Shown: piece after piece, positions 1 through 12,736 of the stretch
Position numbering within the stretch: position 1 is the stretch's first letter
How the letters are laid out: every line of letters starts with the position of its first letter
Assembly: GCA_028386065.3 (NCBI GenBank)
Contig: JAKUCV010007402.1
Location: 21,182 to 85,181 of the forward strand
Length of the DNA: 64,000 nt
Source: Turnera subulata
Taxonomy: Eukaryota; Streptophyta; Magnoliopsida; Malpighiales; Passifloraceae
Direction: 5' to 3'
The notes under the pieces: generated by a model
The model's input: only the letters and a program-made list of their open reading frames with translations
What the model was told of the DNA's origin: nothing
Database searches by the model: none
Program-made: the position numbers and the translations under genes

Positions 1-3000
1 AACTTGAAACAGCAAGCTCTGCTGCCCTGCTGAGGTCGTCAGGATATTTCTGTATGACAAGAAGAAGCGCAAGAGAAATCCAAAAAAAAATAAGATAAAG
101 AGTAGCTGAGAATGGCATGTTAAGCTTAAACACAGAATATAATGAGAAGAATTACATTGCTCCATCCAAGTAAAAGTGCAGTCATCAAATCTCCTGTTCC
201 CTGCAACCATCAAGGAAAATTCAGATACAGATACATAAGGTTGCCCTCCTGCATACTGGCCAGTTCCTTTTTTTGTAATTTGTAGGCATCGTGGAGCATA
301 AAGCATATCAACTGAAAAGCAAGAAAATTAAACAAATCTCACAACATTCTCATACATTAACGAGTGATATTAATGAGATTAGTTATTTTGTCCTTGGGTT
401 GGGCTGTTAAGAAAGCACCTTGAATTCGCTGCTGTCGACTAAATTATGAAGAATTTCTTTTTTTTTTTAATTTAGAATGTTTTAGCACAAGGTAAAAGGC
501 TTACTAATCCTGGTGGCAATACCAGAAGCTGAAGGACAGCAACCATATGAAAAGCTTAATGCAGTACCCAGTCTCTTACCAAAATATTTGACGTTCCAAA
601 ACGGTCCACAAATTTTCAAGATTGTTATTTAGCAACATCAACCGAAATGCGTACATATCCACTTAGAGGAGTATGATAGTGCACGCGAATTTTCAAAATA
701 TATTATTCATAGCTTTTGAGTCTTAATTGATCTTAGTTTTATCTGATCAAGAGGTGTTTTTTTCCTTCTCAGCTACTATCAAGAATTGAACGGAACACAA
801 GAAGGTAAATGGACAGCAAAACATTCAAAAAAGAGAGGGTGGTCATGTTGGGCATAATTTGAAAAGTACATAGTTTGACCCGGAACTAAAACCAGCAAAG
901 TACGTCCACAACATGGCATAAAAATAGGGATAGAATACATGTAATAAAATGCATAGAAAAAGGAAAAACCATAAGAACGAAAACATATAACTTTTTCTTT
1001 GAGCGGAAAGAGAGACTACAAATGCTAGCTCAGCAGATGAGTCCAGATCATATAAAAGTAAACTGAGAAAACCTGAAAGAGCCCGAGACATACAATTCAC
1101 ACCCAACGGAGACAAAAATTCAGAAAGAAACTTGTGTACCAATAAGGAAGACTTGCATACCGTAAAATATGCAGGAATTTTGGGTATCACAATCTTGAAT
1201 TGCTCAGGAGATACGCCCTAGAAGAAAATTAACATAAACAAAAAGTTGACACTTAGAAACACTATATGATGGCAGAAATAATGGTTCTAGCAGCACAGTA
1301 TCAAAAGTTTGCTAACGCTCTTAGCAATTGAGTTGTATTAAAAAGTTTTAGAGTCTTTATCTGAGACAAAAAAAATAGAAATATCATAGAGCTCACCTTT
1401 TCCTTTTGATAACTGCCAATGAGGAGAAGAACTCCATCTATATTAATGCTTGTGAGTACAACCTGAGACCCACAAAAAGATATAGGTAAGAAAAAACAAT
1501 GAAACAACCGGAAATAGTGCAACAACGCTTGCAGCTTATAGACAAGGTTATGGTACCAGTAGAATGCTTTAAAAAAGCAAGCACCAAAACTTCAGTTTAG
1601 AACATATCAATAGTGAACTGGAAAAACTCCCCTGAGTCCCTGAAAACCAAGGGGTTCTGAGAGGCCATACAATTAGTATGATCATCAATGACTTATTAAT
1701 CAAGTATTACTCAACCATGAAACTGAAGAACGTCACTTGCAACAATATCTAACTTAATTGAGGTTGCTAATAGTGATGAAATTCAAATCACAAAGGCAAG
1801 ACTACCGGAATATAAATAAGCATTGCAAGGCTGCAGAAAATTCAGGGAATCTGATGAAGTTCCAAGGTAAGAATGGAGAACAAACCTTTGAAGGTCCAGC
1901 GGCGTGAATAATGTTACAAGCTTCTCGACCATCTCTCTCAGAGACAATCCTGTATCAAGATCTTATCAGGACCACACGGTAGTGATAAGAAGCAAAAAAA
2001 AAGATATAATGGCACATTTTCTCTTTCACTGAAGTTAAGACGGATCTGAGGTTGCGGCAGCCAAAAGATCATGGTATTACAGAACGTGTGTTTGTACTCA
2101 ATTGTGTCATTAGTTAAGCCACTGTTGTATGTATAAATGACAGAATAATAAATCATAGTAATTCCCTAGATGAGCTGATTATTCAGACTAATCTACTTCA
2201 TAGATGTATTTGTGGACTTGATCACTAGAGCTGCCAAATGACTAACGCAATCTCCTAGACAAACAAGACAGACACCACAGAACTTGGATCAGATTGATAA
2301 AAAGTTTGCCACCAGACTTGGAAATCTTCATAGTGCTAGGGAACAATAGAGTTGCTCAATCCCTTAGTAAGTGATGCGGGGGTACTCAACAAATGGTTAC
2401 TGGCTAGAGCCCACCAACTCAACCCCCAAAACAAGTTAAGGGGAACCAAAATAAAAGAGGCAGTCAGGATGAATTGAAAACGAGATGAGTAAAAATAAAT
2501 GAAGCAGTCAGAATAAATACACTGTACCAATTTTGACAATGGAAGTGTGCAACTAGTGGAGACATTGCAAATCAGCAAGGAAATAAAAGCATGGATTCAT
2601 TAGCCTGGAGAATAATTCCATTGACAGGGTAAAGCACAAAATTTTTCATTTGATCAAGGTTAACAGAACCATGCAAAAGGTATTCTTTTCTAAGGATCTC
2701 AAGCTCGGCTTCATCTATAAATTGAGAAAGTTATTCAATGGTGTCTAATGGTTTCTGTGTGAGGATTAACCTGAAAAACGTTTACAATAACTGGCCATTG
2801 TAAATTGTGCAACACTATTCACTCTCAGATTCGCAGACGTATGCATCAAACTATGCAATGAGGAAAAATAAATAAAAAGTAACAAACCCAAAATTGAAGA
2901 TCAATAAATCGCATAAGTGAGTACTTCTAAATTGTTAGGTATAATAAAGTACCTTAAACCAGTCAATTGTTCAGCTTCAAACTGGTTAGGCGTCAACATT

Positions 3001-6000
3001 GTAGCCACAGGGATAACCTAACCAAAAAAAAACAAATAAAAGAGCATCACCAGAGTATCATCATGACTACACACAGTTTTATGCATGATCCAGCAAGCAA
3101 AGAGATCACCATAACATTAGATCAATGTAACAGTCAATGCTTGCTAAAGTGTTTCAATTCAAGTAGAGCATGTAAATCCCTGTCCCCAAAAGTACATGGC
3201 GTCAATTCACTTTATAAACTCAGAATATTTTCAGAATGAAAAGCAAGCACTTCTACATACATAACACTTGGATTTGCTCACCTTCTCACGATATACTGCT
3301 ACCAGTTCTGGAGGAACATAGAGCTTTCCTTCATCACCCAGCACCGGGTCACAAACTAGGAAAAAGAAGCCACCTTCAAATTTCTGTTTCTATTTCTACA
3401 GAAGAGCAAAACTAGAAAATAATACTAATAACCAGTCAAAGAAAGTTATAATAGCATTTTTATACTTATTAGGAAAATAAATCATTGATTTGATTAATTG
3501 TATGGTTTCCATAGCACTTTCAATGACAGCCTTAAGTCCTCAAAGAGGTCCGGAAAACTTAAATTGATTCCAATCAGGAAACGTGTATGAGTGCAATTCC
3601 TCCAGATGAATTATCACACTCAAAATGTATAAACCAATTAATTCAAGCACATACTCACTTATATGTAAGTGCAGTGCAGACCAATGCCTAAAACTTCCTC
3701 ATTGGTTCAAAATTTTCTGCATTGATTTTTGCTAGATATTGAAGAAATATTCTAACCAAAACATTTTTAAAAAATTATCTTAATATATATACAAAAAAAA
3801 AACTGAAAAAATATCAACAATCTGGTCAAGTGAAGTTTGCTGGTCTCCTACATCTTTAACCCAGTGAAGTATGTTCAAGATATGAGTTAGGTAATCATTG
3901 AAGAAGGCCTCCAGTGTTGGTTCGCACATACTCTACAGCAGAGGAAAGGGCACGAATCTCTAGCATATTATGCATGCATTGCAGTCATTATTTCACACAT
4001 AGCAACACTGCTCACATGTTAAAACATTAAAAAGTAAAAGAAGAAAAAGGTTATCTAAATGAATAACTGAGAACTCCAAACTCAATTTGATGAAACAAAA
4101 AACCTCACAAGGATGGGTAAACTGTAGAAGCTGAAAATCTACAAACAAAAGAACTGAAGAATATGGTGTTACAACATGAAGTTTCTGAATACATTTGCTT
4201 AAGTCCAATGTCATACCATACGTGAGTTTTGGGTTTATGGAGCGAAGCTTTTTCACAACTTCCAATATACTATCCAGAAAGGAAACAGAACCAATATAAC
4301 CTGCAAATGTAACAGCATCAGTTACAATCCCATGAAATCGAACAGGAGGTTTCCAACTGACAGAAGTATGGAGTAAAAGCCAGGTAACAGCAATTGCTGT
4401 CACAATATGCAAACATCAATGAATTTTCTCTTAATTTTTTGACAATCAGTGAATCTTCAGTTCCCTGCCCTTGCCAGGTCATAATGTCCTTTTTTACCTT
4501 CTGTTACATGAATATAAACCCATTTACAAATGTGATGCTTCTATAATAGCACATAAGACAAGGCTTACAATGTCAGTAAAAGTGAAGCAATTGGATGGAG
4601 TATACCTGTTAATAAATGAGTATAGTACAATAAGTCATTTGCTTCAAGGCCTTCAATTAAATCCCATAGTTGTTGCCCATTCAGAACTTGGCCTTTGAAG
4701 GATGGGTATCCTGCCATTTTCAACATGATAAATATTAATTGAAAGAAGTTTGCAAGAAAATATACCTGAATTCATACAGATTGACAGATCAGATCGCACC
4801 GTATAACAGGAGTCAGATTTCTGCTGAGTGAAGTAAGATAAGCAGCTTGCCTGTGTGGTTTGAGAACTGCACTGAATTGATTGGATCCACATCATAGCCC
4901 AATAGTTGGAGAGGGAAAACAGCTGACTTATTGCCAACATATCCCTAAAGGCAGATACATAATATGAATTCAGGGAATTGATTGCATCCACATGATAAAC
5001 CACTATTCTTTCCCATTTTAACAATTTCATCATAATCATCATATTTATTAATCAAATGAATTAATTTTGTCAATTGTCAGGACCAGTCCAACATCAAATT
5101 ATGCCTTTTTTCAAACTGAAGATATTACAACAATTTGATACATCAGCAGCATGCTGTGAAAGTATCAAAATCAACTAAAACATTGTGATGACGGTGTGAA
5201 TAGCTCATAAGGTGGCCTCAAATGCTCTGCAACCGTATCAAACAAGCCACTCAGACTAAAAGCTTTAGCCGTTGGCAAATGTCAAGGGATGGTGTTATAT
5301 TTTCGCACATTACAGATAAAAAGATCCGTCACATCACTTGTAAAGACAGCTAAGAAACACATTGCTAATTGGCAAAACAAGGCAAAACTTATGATCATGA
5401 CAAAGAAGAACATTACGTTCAAAAGAAAAAGGAAAAGACAGAAGAAGAAACATTCAGATGCTAGGTCCGTAATGCCATATAAGCACTCCTGATATCACTA
5501 ATACAACGAAAATTCCACTTTACCAACAATTCAGACCACCTAAATCTACCTGAGAACAAGTACACTAGGCAGAAAATCCGTTACAAGGGAGTGAAAAAAC
5601 GTAAACCAAGCAGACTCGAAGAAGATAACAGGGTAGCAACAAAATGACAGCAGAAAATTCAAAACAAGTATTCCTCACTTTCACTATTTTCTTCCTTTTG
5701 ACTTCATTGACCTCATTGTTTCATATCGAAACAACATTTCACTCGGTCAATAGATTTTACAGAGGATACAACGCCAACAATCAAAAAGCACGCATTCATG
5801 CATCCATTCCTTTTCATCTGACTTTGCACAGACGTACTTGATTGAAAATTCAAAAACGATTTAACTAATCCAACCACACCATTTTTTCCTCTACTAATTA
5901 TCTCAAAAACACTCAAGCGAGCAGAGAGAGATAATGAATACCTGAACAGTGTGGGATTGGATACTGAGCACGCGACCGGTCTCCGAAGGAACAGCCAGCG

Positions 6001-6019
6001 ACAAGAGCGGGGGCGCCAT
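1..6019 (-). CDS. SOS4: Pyridoxal kinase (SOS4/PDXK type), 5' part of gene, 11 exons visible
   Basis: Salvage enzyme of vitamin B6 metabolism: phosphorylates pyridoxal, pyridoxine and pyridoxamine with ATP. Exons read on the minus strand: 5942-6019, 4851-4944, 4606-4710, 4217-4300, 3282-3355, 2953-3017, 1886-1949, 1397-1462, 1161-1217, 156-200 and 1-49, continuing off the window. They join in one frame to about 260 residues. Recognisable motifs are [15 protein letters not shown] near the N-terminus, [31 protein letters not shown], and the ribokinase-family anion-hole/catalytic segment [13 protein letters not shown], split by the 1161/200 junction. All introns are GT-AG except the one after exon 2, which starts GC. 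The start is the first ATG; an in-frame TGA lies upstream, so this is a form without a transit peptide unless an upstream exon exists. By comparison with family length about 50 C-terminal residues are missing. Identification is from family memory and is firm. Confidence 0.93.
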
Positions 6020-6315
6020 TTCGAGCTTTTTCGAGCTTACCGAGCTTCAAAAACATTCCAAATCCAAACAGAGAAAGGAAAAAAAAGGATCAAATTCGAT
6101 AAACAATAGTTCGAGAGTTGAAATGTAAAAATAAATAGCAAGCCGCGAAGAACTCGTTTTACCAGTGAATGCGAGTGTCTCGAGAGAATCGGAAAGGTAA
6201 ATGGCGGCTTGAGACCGGCAACTGGAGCATATAAGTTTTTTTTTTCAACTTAAAATAAATAAATGATGGAAGAGAAGACTGGGCAAATGCAGCGATGGCT
6301 TTCTTACTTGCTGGG

Positions 6316-6323
6316 TATTTATA
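6316..6323 (-). promoter_or_regulatory. TATA box of the pyridoxal kinase gene
   Basis: On the minus strand the sequence is TATAAATA in a C-rich context, about 300 bases upstream of the start codon at 6019. A transcription start about 30 bases downstream would give a 5' leader of roughly 265 bases. Only the motif is seen; the start site is inferred. Confidence 0.6.
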
Positions 6324-6984
6324 GGGGGGATTCTCTCCGTTTCTTTTTTCATTTCTTTTTTGGCTTATAGGGATTCTCTGACGTGTACTGTTAGGAGATT
6401 AATTAGTTTAATAACGTAAGTGGACCTACGAGTTATGGAGTTGTGAAATTATGAGGAGAAGATAAGGGTGGATCGGGAAATCACTTGCATAGACTGTGAC
6501 GCTAGGGGACGATTTTTCTTCTTTTGTTTTTTCGTGCATAACCTTTCTTTTTGTTTGGTCAAAGTGGACGAGGATTTAGCAAATTGGCTCTGCTTACTTT
6601 TCGTTTATGCAAAAAAAGTTTTATTGCGAGACTCACCCAAAAGCATGTGTTATAATTCCGATGAAATTCGGATTAAGATTAATGGGACAAAGCTGCAAAT
6701 ACGAAAGAAAACATTAAAAAATGGATGAGTATCTATATTTTTTTCATTTTTAGCGATAAAATCACCATGAGTGAAGATCTCGAGATTAGTTGATGTTGGA
6801 AATGACAAGTGCTATGATAAAAAAAAAAATGACAAGTGCAGTGAGGAGGTGGATTCTTTACTTCTTTTCGTGGGTGGGATTTGACACTTAGTTATTTTCA
6901 GAATTTTAGAATCTCGTGATTTGGCAGTCATGGAGTCTAGTATTTGGAGTTTTAAGGAAATAAAAGTACCTAACGTTAATTTCC
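6324..6984. other. Intergenic, no gene seen
   Basis: AT-rich sequence upstream of the pyridoxal kinase promoter. Short open frames here have no recognisable domain and no supporting signals. Nothing else stands out. Confidence 0.5.
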
Positions 6985-8385
6985 AAGAAGTTTGTGAAAA
7001 CCTGTTCGGATTTTATGCAAATACAGCTTACAGCTGTAAGGTTTGATATCTTGAGCTTTTTAATTAATTTTATATAGATTCAATGCACCGCTCCTGATTA
7101 AAAAGAACGCAGGAACAGGAATAAATCCTACCGAGAATGTTTTGATGACTTGAAATTCTTTTTTTGTTTGTGTTTTGTCATTTCAGTGCTTCCTCCATAT
7201 CTCTTTTTTTTTTTTTTGTCTGCTCTGGTTCCTGCATCATATTAATGCATGTACTACGGCAGTAAGAATTGGTAATCGATTGCTTGGTGTACTTTTACCA
7301 TTAATAAACGTAGTGGTTGGTCTACTTGACCATCAATACACATGGTCGTCCTCGTCCGGCAGTAGTAGGCATCAATTGTTGTGAACCATGAAAGTCATGT
7401 ATCGTAAAAGTCATGTGCAGGTGTCTGGCTTGATTCGTTATTTGGAAGAAAGATGTGCAAAGGTTTCATCCAAAAATTGTGAATTGTGGACTATTTACCA
7501 TGTTTTGTGCGTGGCATAGAATATGAAAATAATTCATTTGATCATAGGAACATAGTATATAACTAAGAAATGGAATATCTACCATTTATTGGAGTGCATC
7601 TACCATTATTAATTAGTGTAGGAGTGGGTGGACAACTTTCTTCACAATTATGGTAAAATCAACTTTATAGTAGATATATTAGCTAAAAAAACTCTCTTAA
7701 CCTACTGAGTTGAGACTCCTAGATACTCATCCTCCAGACTTGTGTGTAATGTTAATTGATTTTCAACAGTTAGGAAAACCTGGTCGAATTTTATGCAAAT
7801 ACAACTTACAACTGTAAGATTTGATATCTTCTACCGATCATGGTAAAAAGAAACGCAACGAGGAAAAAGAATAAATCCTACGAAAAATGCTTTGATGCCT
7901 TGAAATTCTTTTTCTTTGTGTTTTGTCATTTCAATACTTCCTCCAGCATATTGATGCATGTACTAAGGCAGTAAGAATTAGTCATCGATTGGTAATTGGT
8001 GTAATTGACCATTAATACGCATGGTCGCCTCTAGGAGGATCAATTCGGAAACCATGAAAGTCATGTGCAAGTATCGGTGGGCTGATTTGCTTTCGGGAGG
8101 AAGATGGTATAAAGGTTTTGTTCATGGATTGGCTTCTACACAAGTTTTCAGTTGGAGTTGAAGGTTATTTAAGATGTTTCTATGTATCGCATGGAACAGT
8201 AGCATAACTCATTTGATCATAGAAAATGGACAACCATGAGGTGCCACAATTCCTAAGTAACGCGCCATCTAGTCGGGTGAAACATCTAACATTGTTGGAG
8301 GCTTGGAGTGGACAGTCAGCTTCATCAAAACCCTAATTGGTAAGAGATCTCTTAGCTAAAAAAACGTCCCTTAAGATACTCCTTT
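6985..8385. repeat. Diverged tandem duplication, two units of about 620-720 bp
   Basis: Unit 1 (about 6985-7710) and unit 2 (about 7765-8385) are direct repeats offset by about 780 bases. Both carry, in the same order, TTTTATGCAAATACA with a following GTAAG-TTTGATATCTT block, a TTGAAATTCTTTTT block with TTTGTGTTTTGTCATTTCA, a GCATGTACTA-GGCAGTAAGAATT block, ACCATGAAAGTCATGT, and finally TTAGCTAAAAAAAC. Units differ by many substitutions and indels, so the duplication is old. No coding capacity is apparent. Confidence 0.75.
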
Positions 8386-9308
8386 GGCTGCATTATTGGC
8401 TGATGACATAGGATCTACTGTAACCCTCTCCTTAACCAAATATGGTCACACGTGTTTTAAAAAAAAGTAATGTATGGTGGTCAATTTTTCTTATCACTCA
8501 TAATTTGACAAGGAAATTTAAATATTTTGTTTATCATAAATAAAATTTTGTGGAACGCAGGAGTAAAATCTGATATAACTAAGATTTTAAAATTCCTGAA
8601 TATATTTTTAAAATCTACTCCTCTCATTGATTTTCATCATAAATAACTAAGCTATTATCTTATAGATTTTACAAAAAAAAATTTAAGATTTTTTCCCTAT
8701 GAACCAATTATATTATTCCATGTTTGTTTATCATTTTTTTTTTGGCAAAATGTTTGTTTATCAGGCATTGGAGTAGTTTCCTCAAAAAAAAAAAAAAAAC
8801 AGGTATTGGAGATACAGCTCAATATATATGAGATGGGTCTTGGCCATTACAAAGTCCAAAAGACGCGAGGAAGCCCACATTTGTTTACAAGCCATCTCCA
8901 GGCTCCAAGCATGTCTCCACGAACATGCAAGAAAGAGTGGTTAAAAAAAAAAAAAAACATGCAAGAAAGAAACAGAGATTTCCTTAAATCAATGGTAGAA
9001 CCGTAGAAGCCCTGCATTTTTTTTTTTTTAACACTATAACACTCTGCACTGTTTTTTCTTAACACTAACATCATGTAACAGGGAATCAAACGTAAATATG
9101 AGTGGCATATAGGCACGAAGAACACTCTATAAAGGAGAAAAAAACCACTATCATAACTTTTCGCATGGATATAGATTTTATTTGGAGATCAAATCATGCG
9201 ACGAAGTTTCAGATTGAATTGTAATTGGTATTAGGTATGAATTAAATAAAGCAAATGGTAATTGGTTTGATATTTCCTATCTTTAAATTTCCATATATCA
9301 TTCCTATA
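8386..9308. other. AT-rich intergenic, no gene seen
   Basis: Contains several poly(A)/poly(T) runs near 8690, 8740, 8790, 8945 and 9020. Open frames are short and low-complexity. I see no domain, RNA gene or structured repeat here. Confidence 0.5.
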
Positions 9309-9391
9309 CTAGAAAAATAACCCTAGCGCTTGCTCGGGCTAAATCATAATAATAATGTCAATTATCAATTAATATTAGTTATAAAAATTAT
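9309..9391 (-). mobile_element. Helitron-type 3' terminus (minus strand), body interrupted
   Basis: Read on the minus strand, a GC-rich hairpin (CCCGAGC ... GCTAGGG, one mismatch) is followed after a few bases by a terminal CTAG and then host T. This is the layout of plant Helitron 3' ends. A related copy occurs at 42861-42955 with a perfect hairpin, and the sequence next to the hairpin is recognisably similar between the two. The body should extend rightward from here, but the gypsy nest begins at 9392. The 5' end was not found. Confidence 0.55.
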
Positions 9392-9659
9392 TGAAGCGCC
9401 CCGACCCGTATTTACCGAACACAGTAAATACGTGCCGAAACTATTCTTATTGATAGGGAATACAATACAACTCACAGGTATTTTACAACAGCAATCCATA
9501 TAATACATTCGCATCCACACTCGGGGACCATTATTCAGCAGTACACGGCTCACATTATATAACAGCAACAGAGAAAAGAGCAAGCAATCACAGCAACGGA
9601 ATTATAATACAGCAACATTTGCAACAGAACAGCAGCGGAAGACTCTATGCACATGCAGC
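9392..9659 (-). repeat. Gypsy 1 3' LTR, distal part
   Basis: Matches 26000-26266 (the 5' LTR) almost base for base, up to ATGCACATGCAGC, where the copia element begins. The LTR resumes at 18830. Its last five bases GCAGC (9655-9659) are one copy of the copia target duplication. Confidence 0.93.
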
Positions 9660-11182
9660 TATAAGTTTCCGGACATGCAAATATGACACTCATATGCAAT
9701 AAAATGCGCAGCAAAAAACCGGAAACATATGGAGGATCCAAGTGAAAGTAACTAAACCGAATAACAATTTTTGCGTACCTGAATCAGTTGAGATCTTTCA
9801 CCCAACTGTTGTGCCGAATCAGCTAGAGCCGGACAGAAATCCCGCCCCTCTACGGTATCCACACGAACCGTCGATCTCTGGTCGAAAAACATCTCATGAT
9901 CTCCAACCCGAGCACTCCCGAACAGCAGTGCTAGCTGCGGATTTCCGGGAGCTATGTGTGTTTTGTGTTCTTCTTCCTTTTTCAAAGAAGAAAGAGGATG
10001 AGTGTGTATTCTTCAACTTCTGAAAATTCAGACTCAAGAGAGAGAGGGATCAAGAGTAATCTGATTACTCAACTCCATTAGTGTATAGAATAGTGGAGTT
10101 AATGGCCAACATAGTGGTCCATCAACCAACATGATTAAGACACCATCATAATGTAGTCTAATCATGTCTCCACTAAGTCTAATGGGATTACACATCACAA
10201 CACTCAAGTTTGGTTCAATAATTCTGACAATTAGTGAACCAAACCAGCCCAAAACGACACTGGTCGAACCACGGTCCAACCACACCTGGTCGAACCATGG
10301 TCCAACTATGGTTCAACCACTTGCTCGAATCAACGATTCTATGTGTGTGACCCTGTAGGCACTTGTAACGTTTGGCAATAATTGTAAAATCTCATTTTAC
10401 AATTATAAGCAAAGAGCGGCGTCTAGCAACACATCATTGCTACCCAAACGACAAGATCAGTATTGATTCAATATGCCTCGGAAACATGTCATCGTCCTTT
10501 CGTCCCATTATCAAGATTAAACCAAGACATGGAAAACGTCAATCTCGTATATGTTTAATCTTAGTTTCTTGATCCCCGAGTTAACTGTGTAAAACGGATA
10601 CTCATGATATCACCATATCACACAATCCAAGCGTGGCCACGCATTTAACAGTTCAACTCTATCAAGAGGCAATCTGATAATATACCCGTTATATGGGTTG
10701 GAGGAATCCCATCTCGATCAATCAAACCCACTACACATTATATCATATACCCAATGATTACCCTTAAGTCCACTCAGTTACGAATGACCAGGAATGATAT
10801 CAAAGTGTACGACTCATATGTTGGGAACCTTGATGATCTCAAGTCTAAGGACAATACATATAAGAACCACTAATGACAATCATATAATGTTCCATGTAGG
10901 GTTCTTATGTGGGTCGGTCCAGTCCACAAGTTCTCTAACTTGTACCCGTATGTAGAATTCATACCTCATATAATTCTCAACATACGTTAGTCTTAATTTA
11001 TTATTACAACTCATCCATAATAATAATCGACTAGGGACATTTAAGAATATATCAAATATATTCTATGGTTATAAATATGTGCAAGCGTTTATCTCATAAA
11101 CATATTTATTAGAACAACCTTAATGTATATACATGACTACATACGATCATCCATTGATTGGCTTTTGGGCACATTACTAACA
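9660..11182 (-). repeat. Copia 3' LTR
   Basis: 1523 bases, closely matching 16488-18824 minus its insertion. Contains a short cluster of GGTCGAACCA / GGTCCAACCA repeats near 10260-10325. Open frames in it recur in the other LTR and are not genes. Confidence 0.93.
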
Positions 11183-11249
11183 ATCTCCCACTTGCACTAA
11201 AGCCAATCATCCATATATCTAATACCAATGGATGTAGCATGACCATCAT

Positions 11250-12704
11250 GCTTTCGCTGCGTGAGAGGCTCAGTCAAAGGATCTGCTACATAGTTCTCAG
11301 AAGGAACTTTGTACAGCCCCAGTTGTAGAGTCGACAACTATTTCTTGCTTGGAACTCTTCCAGCAAACAGCACCAGCTCTAAGACAAAACACATAACCTG
11401 ACAGCGATCTAAAGTCATCCCTGTCAGTTTGGAAGCTAGCATCTCTGTAACCCTTACAACAAGCTCACCAACGCTTCCGTTGACAAGGAATGCATCCTTA
11501 GTCCTTCTCAAGTACTTAAAGATGTTCTTAACGTTGTCGAGTGACTTTCACCGAGATTAGATTGATATCTGCTTGTGACACTCAAAGCACAAGCGACATC
11601 CGGTCGAGTACATAGCATGGCATACATGATAGATCCTATTGTAGAAGCATAAGGAATCTTACTCATTCGTTCTCTCTCCTTAGATGTACTAGGACATCGA
11701 TTCTTTGAGAGAGATATGCCATGTGACACGGGCAAGAAACCTTTCTTGGAATCTTGCATGCTAAACCTCTTTAGCACCTTGTCAATATACGTACTCTGAC
11801 TTAGCCCGAGAAGCCTTTTGGATCTATCTCTATAGATCTTTATACCTAACACATAGGCAGCTTCTCCTAAGTCCTTCATTGAGAAATTCTTTCCTAACCA
11901 AGTCTTTATAGACTGTAGTGTTGGAATATCATTCCCAATGAGTAGAATGTCGTCAACATACAACAACAAGAAAACAATAGTGCTCCCACTAACCTTCTTG
12001 TAAACACATGGCTCATCTTCATTTTTAATGAAATCAAACTCTTTGATTACTTCATTAAAACGAAGATTCCAACTCCTTGAAGCTTGCATTAATCCATAAA
12101 TGGACCTCTGCAACTTGCATACCATATTAGCATACTTTGGATCGACAAAACCTTCAGGTTGTGTCATGTACACATCCTCTAAAAGATTTTCGTTAAGGAA
12201 AACGGTTTTGATATCCATTTGCCATATCTCATAATCATGGTATGCTGCTATAGCCAATAGAATCGGGATGGATTTAACCATGGCAACTGGTGAGAAAGTT
12301 TCAACATAGTCAATACCATGAACTAGTTTGGAACCTTTCGCAACCAATCGCCCTTTAAAGGTAATCACATTACCATCCATGTCGGTCTTTTTCTTAAAGA
12401 CCCATTTGCACCCTATGGGTTTTACCCCTTCAGGTGGATCAACCAAGGTCCATACCTTATTTTCATACATGGATTCCATCTCTGAATTCATGGCTTCTAG
12501 CCACTTCTTAGAGTCTGGACCCGTAATGGCCTGCTGATAGGAAGTGGGCTCATCCTCATCTATGAGCATCACGTCTCCAGTATGAGTCATAAGAAATCCA
12601 TATCTCTCAGGCTCATGCCGAATCCTATCCGAGCTACGTGGTCCATGTGTTACAGGTACAGGACTTTCATCCACAACATCTTGTGGTTCCTGTCCTCGTT
12701 CCAT
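11250..12704 (-). pseudogene. Copia reverse transcriptase with RNase H remnant
   Basis: An open stretch of 398 codons (11508-12704) is a copia-type reverse transcriptase (RVT_2). It runs from the connection segment (PERYGFL near the start) through WVFKKK, the first aspartate block MDIKTVFLN and the catalytic YVDDILLIGN to SIMYAMLCTRPDVA. Beyond 11508 another frame resumes with an LKYLR-type RNase H start and a GYVFCL-like segment. It then jumps to a YVADPLTEPL-like tail near 11255, so the part carrying later RNase H catalytic residues is deleted. In the first RT block the usual MDVKTAF is MDIKTVF. Confidence 0.9.
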
Positions 12705-12736
12705 CTCAGCCTCTAGATCTCGAACTTCTTCGAGTT

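Noticed and set aside
2590..2730. About 46 open codons on the minus strand in an intron of the pyridoxal kinase gene
   Set aside because: They do not match the kinase and the known exons join in frame without them. I recognise no domain.
5289..5916. Three open frames of 65-67 codons within intron 1 of the pyridoxal kinase gene
   Set aside because: They are inside a 997-base intron, AT-rich, without domain or promoter signals.
9742..10023. 93-codon frame, with near copy at 16570-16851
   Set aside because: Both copies lie at the same place in the two copia LTRs. Nothing suggests translation.
10255..10325. GGTCGAACCA / GGTCCAACCA repeats as an operator-like array
   Set aside because: Short and irregular, found only within the copia LTRs; too little to support a function.
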